From: an uncultured Collinsella sp.
GTDB lineage: Bacteria; Actinomycetota; Coriobacteriia; Coriobacteriales; Coriobacteriaceae
Length of the DNA stretch: 11,493 bases
Assembly: GCA_900550355.1 (NCBI GenBank)
Contig: URRT01000051.1
Span: forward strand, 1 to 11,493
Direction: 5' to 3'
The position numbers and the translations under genes were made by a program. Within the stretch, counting starts at the first letter, position 1. Each line of letters begins with the position of its first letter. Shown one piece after another: positions 6,719 to 11,493 of the stretch. The notes under the pieces were generated by a model. The model was not told where the DNA came from. It was given only the letters and a program-made list of their open reading frames with translations, and made no database searches.

Positions 6719-6772
6719 CCGCGAAATGCATGGAATATTCGGCGAACGGCTCAGTTTTCGTAGCGAGAAGTC

Positions 6773-6826
6773 CGGAAGTTTTAATTGAAACGGTTTAACT
6801 CTATGTTCTGTGGTCGCGAACTTCCG
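6773..6826. repeat. Inverted repeat CGGAAGTT/AACTTCCG
   Basis: Perfect 8-base arms (6773-6780 and 6819-6826) are separated by 38 A/T-rich bases, about 200 bases before the transposase start. They could be an operator pair or a remnant end of a mobile element. No matching copy was found on the far side of the transposase. Confidence 0.4.
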
Positions 6827-7022
6827 TAGAGGGGGTCCGTCTTGGGCAAGCTATTGGTCGGCTCTTGTAAGTGTTGCAGGGGTTGACCTGTTGCAACGGT
6901 GCCGTTCGCCGCCTGTTTACTGCCTTTGGCCGCGCGAGCGAATTGTTTTGCGTGAATGTTTTGATGGCACGCTTCAATCGTGCTGTATTGGATGGCAAGC
7001 AGATCCCGGCGAAGGGAGCGCC

Positions 7023-7835
7023 ATGCAGCGCGTTTGGAGAACGGTTACCGGCTTTTACCGTGTCTGTGCCCGCGGTACGGGCAAGCGGCTCATCTTTGAG
7101 GGCGATGACGACCGGTGGGAGTTTTTGGAGCTGATGCGCGAGTGCTGCCGCGAGGAGGGTGTGACGGTTATCGCCTGGTGCCTTATGGGCAATCACGTGC
7201 ATTTGGTGCTTGCAGATTACGAGGACAGGATGAGCGCGGCGATGCACCGGCTGCTTTTGACGTACGCGCGGCGGTTCAATAAGCGCATGGGGCGCACAGG
7301 CCATCTGTTCCAGAACCGTTTTGACCGGCGTTCGCTCGATACCGATTGGCAGGTGATGGAGGCTATTCGCTCTGTACACGCTGATCCGCAGGAGGTGGGC
7401 GTTAGCCTAATCGAGCGTTATCCCTGGAGCAGCTTTGCGGAGCATCTGCGCGCTTACGACAGTGATGCGGCAGATGCCACGAGGGGATTTTGCGATCCTT
7501 CTTGCGTGCTTGAGCTTTTTGGTTCTGCCGAGGCCTTTGCTGCCTATTCGCTTTCGACGCCCGACGGTAGCGAGCCGGCGCTGTGCGATATGAAAGAGAC
7601 AGAGTGGGAACGCCACGCCTTTGCCGACAAGATGGCGAAGAGCCTCGGGGTTCCGCTCAATGGGGTTAAAACTGCACCGCCGGCGCAGCGCGATACCGTT
7701 ATTGTTGGATTGAACAATGCCGGCTTTACGGTGCGCCAGATTGAGCGGTATACCGGGATTGGCAAAAGTACCGTCTCTCGTATCGTGCGCGCCCGCGCGC
7801 GAACGGCGATGCGGGCTGGCGGAAACGTGATGTAA
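7023..7835 (+). CDS. REP-associated tyrosine transposase (Y1/HUH, RAYT) with C-terminal HTH
   Basis: A 270-residue Y1-transposase-superfamily protein. The HUH motif is GNHVHLVL (H58, H60) and the likely catalytic Tyr is Y81 in LLLTYARRFNKRMGRTGHLF, followed by the family blocks FQNRF (96-100), a degenerate SVHADPQEVG (118-126) and YPWSSF (133-138). Residues about 235-257 (TVRQIERYTGIGKSTVSRIV) form a helix-turn-helix, so it may also bind DNA as a regulator. Known RAYTs nick and move short palindromic REP DNA and usually sit as single chromosomal genes. Start at 7023 has AAGGGAG four bases upstream; the upstream open frame is ignored. It is the only plus-strand protein gene here, flanked by 400 and 650 bases of gene-free DNA. 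No IS terminal repeats or target duplication seen; intact frame. Confidence 0.9.
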   Translation: MQRVWRTVTGFYRVCARGTGKRLIFEGDDDRWEFLELMRECCREEGVTVIAWCLMGNHVHLVLADYEDRMSAAMHRLLLTYARRFNKRMGRTGHLFQNRFDRRSLDTDWQVMEAIRSVHADPQEVGVSLIERYPWSSFAEHLRAYDSDAADATRGFCDPSCVLELFGSAEAFAAYSLSTPDGSEPALCDMKETEWERHAFADKMAKSLGVPLNGVKTAPPAQRDTVIVGLNNAGFTVRQIERYTGIGKSTVSRIVRARARTAMRAGGNVM

Positions 7836-8051
7836 GGTCGCCTGTTCACCGCAGCTGGGGTCGTCCATACGCCGCAACCAGCGTTCAAAAGCTTGGTACG
7901 GTAACTGCACTTCTTAATATGCATAGAACAATCGTCATCTTGCATAAAATAACAACTCAGTCCGGGTTTGCCCGTGCCTACCCCCGTCTGCGCCGTGCAA
8001 AAAACGGAGTTTTCAGCATCGTGGTGCTGTCGGCACTGCCGCAATCTTGCA

Positions 8052-8109
8052 ACATACGGGTTCCGAAGCTATTTATGCCTTCCGATGCGCCTCCGAAGCG
8101 CATGTATGT
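8052..8109. repeat. Nested inverted repeats with a repeated TCCGAAGC
   Basis: An outer pair ACATAC/GTATGT (8052-8057, 8104-8109) encloses an inner perfect pair ATGCGC/GCGCAT (8085-8090, 8098-8103). The right arms abut directly. TCCGAAGC occurs twice (8062-8069, 8092-8099). A second ACATAC at 8190-8195 could pair with the same GTATGT, offering an alternative fold. Confidence 0.4.
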
Positions 8110-8247
8110 GATCCCTGAGACCGCGATGCTTGCTCTAAAACACAATATATATGCGCCTGGAGACGTTGATTAACGCTTTCGATGCGTATACATACAGCTT
8201 GGCGTGCTGAATACTCGCAAAAATGCACGCCGCATCCTATGGGACCC

Positions 8248-8354
8248 TTCTGCTGCAGGCGCGAAGCGAGTCGGAGCTCAGCAGAACGGGACTTGGCGTT
8301 TTGCTTGGCGGGTCCGGGGCCCTGCCGCAGGCCTTTGGTGCTGTGGAAAACGCC
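8248..8354. repeat. Two tandem hairpins, candidate REP-like or structured RNA element
   Basis: The first stem is TTCTGCTG/CAGCAGAA (8248-8255, 8279-8286), perfect over 8 bases. The second is GGCGTTTT/AAAACGCC (8295-8302, 8347-8354), also perfect. Its interior contains a further GC-rich hairpin, CCTG-CCG-CAGG (8321-8331), extendable by GGCC-type pairing. The spacing and compactness look designed. It lies 90 bases beyond the sufU terminator and 410 bases beyond the transposase. Confidence 0.45.
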
Positions 8355-8430
8355 CGTGTTCGCGTCTGCTGTGTGGTAAATGACAGACGGGGCGCCGGAC
8401 GCGATGATTTTGTGTGTTCGTGCTCATTAG

Positions 8431-8461
8431 GAAAAACAGAGCCGCCCGTATCGGGCGGCTC
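8431..8461 (-). terminator. Intrinsic terminator of the suf operon
   Basis: Perfect 10-base arms GAGCCGCCCG (8439-8448) and CGGGCGGCTC (8452-8461) with a 3-base loop are followed on the minus strand by TGTTTTTC. It lies 33 bases after the sufU stop codon and closes the sufD-sufS-sufU transcript. Confidence 0.92.
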
Positions 8462-8493
8462 GGCAATCAAAAACCTTGGATTCGGAGCATACG

Positions 8494-8928
8494 CTATTGG
8501 TTAGCTTGTCCCTCGAGCATGCCGTCGAGGGTGCGCCAGGCGAGCTCGGCGCACTTGACGCGGGCGGGCATGTGCGAGATGTCCTGGAGCTGGGCGGCTT
8601 CGTCCAGGTCTTCCAGGTCCTCCTCGGAGAGCTTCTCGCCACGTATCATGGCGAGGAAGAGCTCTGCCAGGCGGTGAGCTTCCTCGACGGTCTCGCCGGT
8701 GATGAGGTCGGCCATGATGTCGGCACTGGCCTGACTGATGGCGCAGCCGTGGCCGGTAAAGGAGGCCTCCTCGATGACGCCGTTCTCGACGCGCAGCTGC
8801 AAGGTGAGCTCGTCGCCGCAGCTGGGGTTGATGCCGTCGTGCTCGTGCGTGGGAGCATCCATCTCGTACTTATAGTCGGGGTGCGAGTTGTGCTCCATAA
8901 ACGTGGTGGAGGTGTACAGATTACCCAT
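8494..8928 (-). CDS. sufU: SufU, sulfur-transfer/Fe-S assembly protein
   Basis: A 144-residue zinc-dependent U-type protein. It takes persulfide sulfur from the desulfurase SufS for cluster building on the SufBCD complex in the cytoplasm. The three conserved cysteines are present, C37 (NPSCGDEL), C62 (GHGCAIS) and C126 (RVKCAEL), together with D39. The SufU-specific insertion distinguishing it from IscU is seen at about 95-115 (IRGEKLSEEDLEDLDEAAQ). Length is normal. Its ATG overlaps the sufS stop by 8 bases, reading ATGGGTAA across both frames, with GGAG eight bases upstream, so translation is probably coupled. Last gene of the operon. Residues 1-30 are somewhat long; a Met at residue 11 is an alternative start but lacks a better ribosome site. 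Confidence 0.96.
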   Translation of the reverse strand: MGNLYTSTTFMEHNSHPDYKYEMDAPTHEHDGINPSCGDELTLQLRVENGVIEEASFTGHGCAISQASADIMADLITGETVEEAHRLAELFLAMIRGEKLSEEDLEDLDEAAQLQDISHMPARVKCAELAWRTLDGMLEGQANQ

Positions 8929-10246
8929 TGAACGTGCTCCAAACGTGATGCAGGCCGGCGATGAACTTGTCGATATCGGCCTTGTCGTTGTAGAAGGCTA
9001 CACTGGCTCGGCAGCAGGCAAGGTTCTCGACGCCCAGCCAGGTGAGCAACGGCTGCGCGCAGTGGTGACCGGCGCGGATGCATACGCTGTCCATGTCCAT
9101 GATGCTCGCGACATCGTGCGGGTGGATGCCCTTGACGTTAAAGCTCACAACGCCGTGGTGGTTGTCCCAATAGATGGAGCCGATGATCTGGACAAAGTCG
9201 AGCTGCATGAGCTCGCCCATCAGGTAGTGGACGAGTGCCTTCTCACGGATCTGGATGTTTTCGTAGCCTACCGTGTTGACCAGGTAGTCAAGCGCCGCGC
9301 CCGTGGCGAAGATGCCAGCGGCGTCCTGCGTGCCGGCCTCGAACTTCTCGGGGACGGGCGCCCAGACGGCGTCCTGCTCGGTGACCGAGTCGATCATCTC
9401 GCCGCCGGTAAGCATGGGCGGCATGGCGTTGAGCAGGTCCATCTTGCCCCACAGCACGCCGATGCCCATGGGGCCCATGGCCTTGTGCGCGCTAAAGGCA
9501 AAGAAGTCGGCGCCCAGATCGGCCACGTTGACCGGCATGTGCGGCAGCGACTGTGCGCCGTCGACGACCAGATAGCCACCGTACTTGTGTACGAGCTTGC
9601 CGAGGTTCTTGACCGGGTTCTCGACGCCCAGGACGTTGGAGACCTGACCCACGGCCAAGATCTTGGTCTTGGGGCCCACCTTGGACAGAACCTCCTCGGT
9701 GGTGAGCTGGCCGGTCTTGGTGGGGTAGAGGTAGACGAGCTTGGCGCCGGTATCGCGGCAGACCTGCTGCCACGGAATCAGGTTGGAGTGGTGCTCCATG
9801 ATGGTGATGACGACCTCGTCGCCCGGCTTGAGCACCGTAGGCGCAAAGCTCTTGGCGACCAGGTTGAGCGACTCGCTCGTGTTGCGGGTGAAGACGACCT
9901 CGTTGGCCTGGGGGGCGCCGATGAGGTCGGCGATCTGCTGGCGCACCTTCGCGATGGCCTCGGTGGCCTCGACGGAGAGTGAGTACAGGCCGCGCAGAGG
10001 GTTGGCATTCATGCGCTGGTAGAAGTCGCGTTCGGCGTCGAGCACGCAGGCGGGACGCTGCGCGGTGGCGGCACTATCGAGGAAGGCGATCTCGGGGTGC
10101 TGCTGGAACAGCGGGAACTGCGCCTTGTAGGGATTGGTCTCGATGTCGACGGTAGGCCAGCCGCGCGAGGCCTCGTCGCTGGCGTCGAGCTCCATGGGCT
10201 CGGGGGCAGTACAGGTGTCGCATTTAACGTGCTCGGTGTCGATCAT
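8921..10246 (-). CDS. sufS: SufS, group II cysteine desulfurase
   Basis: A 441-residue PLP enzyme converting cysteine to alanine and an enzyme-bound persulfide for Fe-S cluster synthesis. The PLP Lys is K255 in FSAHKAMGPMGIGVLWG, D229 (VVDGAQ) contacts the pyridine ring, EHHSN (151-155) is present, and the catalytic Cys is C396 in RAGHHCAQPLL, the group II form. E. coli SufS has these at K226 and C364, so this protein carries about 30 extra N-terminal residues, including VKCDTC with C9 and C12. The extension is likely real: the start at 10246 has GAGGAGG eight bases upstream and overlaps the sufD stop as ATGA, while the next Met (residue 18) has no ribosome site. SufU is encoded directly downstream and is its expected partner. 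Confidence 0.97.
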   Translation of the reverse strand: MIDTEHVKCDTCTAPEPMELDASDEASRGWPTVDIETNPYKAQFPLFQQHPEIAFLDSAATAQRPACVLDAERDFYQRMNANPLRGLYSLSVEATEAIAKVRQQIADLIGAPQANEVVFTRNTSESLNLVAKSFAPTVLKPGDEVVITIMEHHSNLIPWQQVCRDTGAKLVYLYPTKTGQLTTEEVLSKVGPKTKILAVGQVSNVLGVENPVKNLGKLVHKYGGYLVVDGAQSLPHMPVNVADLGADFFAFSAHKAMGPMGIGVLWGKMDLLNAMPPMLTGGEMIDSVTEQDAVWAPVPEKFEAGTQDAAGIFATGAALDYLVNTVGYENIQIREKALVHYLMGELMQLDFVQIIGSIYWDNHHGVVSFNVKGIHPHDVASIMDMDSVCIRAGHHCAQPLLTWLGVENLACCRASVAFYNDKADIDKFIAGLHHVWSTFNG

Positions 10247-11493
10247 GCGAGCTCCTCCTCAAAGTTGTCGATCAGGTTATTGCCCAAGCGGACGACGGCA
10301 GCGCGGGTGCGCTCGTCAGTGGCGGAAAGCGCGGCGTCCTCCAGCTTGGCGCGGATGAACAGGTCCTCGGCGGCGTTTTGGTCAAGGCCGCGGCAGGCGA
10401 GATAGAACAGCTGTTCGTCACGGACGTGACCGATGGTGGCGCCGTGGTTGCCGGCGACGTCGTCCTCGTCGCAGAGGATGACGGGGACGGTCTTGTTGTC
10501 GACGCCCTTGTTGGCCAAGAGCACCGTCTCGCGCTCGGTGCCGACGGCACCTTTGCAGCCGTGCACGAGGTCGATGGTGCCGCGGTAGACCTTCTTGGAC
10601 ATGCCAGTCAGCACGCCGTTGGCGTCGATCTCGCACTCGGTCTTGCGACCGCGGTGGCGCAGCTCGTAGTTAAAGTCACGCACCTGTTCGCGGGCGCCCA
10701 GGTAATCGGTATCGATGGTCACCTTGGCGGTGTCGCCCAGCAGGTCGCCGGCAAGGCCGGTGGCGCTGGCGCCGGCACCCAGGACGGTGTGCTGCACGTT
10801 GACGCGCGCGCCCTCGTCTAGGAACAGACCGGTGTCATCGAGTGCGATCCAGCTGTCGTCGAGCGTCTGCGTGCAAGTCACGTTGACGGTGGCGTACTCG
10901 TGAGCGCACACCCGCAGCACGGAGCCCACGACACCCTCGCCGGCAACGGGGGAATCCAAAGCGATGTGCAGGTCGAGCGTCGCCTGTGGGCGGGCGACGA
11001 CATCGATAGCGGCGATGGCCGCGGCAGCGTCGACGCCACTCACACGCACGGTGACCGTGGCGTGCTGGTATGCGGGCACGTCGATGACGATGCGCTTGGT
11101 GGCGTGGTCGGCCAGGTAGGTGTAGGCGGCCTCGCCCATGCCGGTCTCGAAGGCCTCGGCAGGGGAGAGCTCCTCTTCGAGCTTGATGGCGCCGGCCTGG
11201 TAGACAGAGGTGGCGGGCACGTCGAGCTCGGTCTCTGGTGTGATGCGGGCGCGGTCGGCAGCGTCGCCGGGGGCGGAGGCGCGGCGCTCGGGGAAGCGCT
11301 CGGCCATGGCGTCCATGGCGGCGTCGAAGGCGTCGGCAGTGCCGCGGAACTGCTCGTCCAGCCCCTCGACCTCGACGGCCTCGGCAGGAGCGACGGTAAG
11401 CTCGTCCGAAAGCTCAAGCTTGGTCTGGTTCATGCGCAGCCAACCCCAAGTGGCGGCAGGCATCGCATTTACCCGCTCGAGCGGACGACCAGA
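10243..11493 (-). CDS. sufD: SufD, Fe-S cluster assembly scaffold subunit (5' end beyond window)
   Basis: At least 416 residues of SufD, the beta-helix subunit that with SufB and SufC forms the Fe-S assembly scaffold. The C-terminal core shows SKKVYRGTIDLVHGCKGA, then DVAGNHGATIGHVRDEQLFY and LACRGL. This matches the SufD CSHGATxGxxDxxxLFYLxxRG block, with Asn replacing Ser before the conserved His. It ends NNLIDNF. The frame stays open to the right edge, and RVNAMPAATWGWLRMN resembles the TWxWLxxN segment near the SufD N-terminus. The true start is therefore probably just outside the window and the Met at 11463 is internal. The TGA stop overlaps the sufS ATG by 4 bases. sufC and sufB are expected to its right. 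Divergent SufB is less likely because the SufD block is clear. Confidence 0.92.
   Translation of the reverse strand, partial: SGRPLERVNAMPAATWGWLRMNQTKLELSDELTVAPAEAVEVEGLDEQFRGTADAFDAAMDAMAERFPERRASAPGDAADRARITPETELDVPATSVYQAGAIKLEEELSPAEAFETGMGEAAYTYLADHATKRIVIDVPAYQHATVTVRVSGVDAAAAIAAIDVVARPQATLDLHIALDSPVAGEGVVGSVLRVCAHEYATVNVTCTQTLDDSWIALDDTGLFLDEGARVNVQHTVLGAGASATGLAGDLLGDTAKVTIDTDYLGAREQVRDFNYELRHRGRKTECEIDANGVLTGMSKKVYRGTIDLVHGCKGAVGTERETVLLANKGVDNKTVPVILCDEDDVAGNHGATIGHVRDEQLFYLACRGLDQNAAEDLFIRAKLEDAALSATDERTRAAVVRLGNNLIDNFEEELA

Larger units (their letters stand above)
6622..7022. other. Gene-free region between the NifU-like gene and the transposase
   Basis: This 401-base divergent region holds the 5' leader of the NifU-like operon, a long-spaced inverted repeat (6773-6826), and two smaller dyads upstream of the transposase: GTTGCA/TGCAAC (6873-6878, 6892-6897) and GCACG/CGTGC (6967-6971, 6979-6983). 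A weak -35-like TTGATG lies at 6961. The transposase frame stays open back to 6810, but that stretch lacks family similarity. No RNA gene was recognised. Confidence 0.6.
7836..8430. other. Gene-free region downstream of the transposase
   Basis: About 600 bases with no convincing gene, visibly richer in A and T between roughly 7905 and 8225 than the flanking genes. It contains many small dyads: CGGG/CCCG (7963-7974), AAAAC/GTTTT (8001-8013), CAGCA/TGCTG (8014-8029), a nested pair at 8052-8109 and two hairpins at 8248-8354. It also holds a directly repeated ATCTTGCA (7937-7944, 8044-8051). The two plus-strand frames here (7919-8173, 8223-8504) have no ribosome site or recognisable similarity. 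Confidence 0.6.

Noticed and set aside
7544..8044. Minus-strand frame across the transposase 3' end, and plus-strand frame 7919-8173
   Set aside because: The first is mainly a shadow of the transposase; the second has no ribosome site or similarity and spans several dyads.
8223..8504. 93-residue plus-strand frame and its minus-strand counterpart 8237-8470
   Set aside because: Both read through the hairpin element and the suf terminator; the non-coding structure explains the sequence better.
8888..9982. 364-residue plus-strand frame
   Set aside because: Antisense of sufS; repetitive Asp/Val/Gly/Leu translation without motif.
11431..11463. sufD starting at the Met at 11463 or 11433
   Set aside because: No ribosome site before either, the frame remains open to the window edge, and the residues before 11463 fit the SufD N-terminal region.
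1..11493. CRISPR array or known riboswitch
   Set aside because: No regularly spaced repeats were seen, and no leader matched a riboswitch core that I recognise.

Overview
The window is a GC-rich chromosomal segment, most likely from a gut actinobacterium of the class Coriobacteriia (Collinsella-like). This rests on codon and GC character, a SufU-type Suf operon, tRNA genes with encoded CCA ends, and a GGGtGRT/NifU-like gene pair. The genus is an inference; no rRNA or marker phylogeny is visible.

Layout: 1-191 holds a strong bidirectional terminator and a second inverted repeat. 192-1082 (minus) is a zinc-type ROK fructokinase with a terminator on each side, so probably its own unit. 1224-2405 (minus) is a class I/II PLP aminotransferase. 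Divergent from it, 2571-2865 (plus) is a three-gene tRNA cluster, His(GTG) then two non-identical Lys(CTT), with a recognisable promoter in front and a terminator behind. 2906-3080 is short non-coding DNA with a long imperfect inverted repeat. 3081-4607 (minus) is a NadB/fumarate-reductase-type flavoprotein with an altered active-site motif.

4864-6621 (minus) is a two-gene operon: a NifU/IscU-like scaffold with a long C-terminal extension, followed by a GGGtGRT-family protein. This is the least understood system in the window. 6622-8430 is mostly gene-free DNA around a plus-strand REP-associated (Y1/HUH) transposase with a C-terminal helix-turn-helix. Several inverted repeats lie on both sides of it.

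8439-11493 (minus) is the end of a Suf iron-sulfur assembly operon, sufD-sufS-sufU, with overlapping stop/start codons and a terminator after sufU. sufD runs off the right edge; sufC and sufB would be expected beyond it.

Theme: two separate minus-strand units, each containing a U-type Fe-S scaffold, are separated only by a transposase island on the opposite strand. The canonical SufS/SufU pair makes clusters (SufS strips sulfur from cysteine, SufU accepts it). The GGGtGRT/NifU-like pair looks like a second, divergent use of the scaffold fold whose client or reaction is unknown. The other genes (fructokinase, aminotransferase, flavoprotein) look like independent metabolic units.
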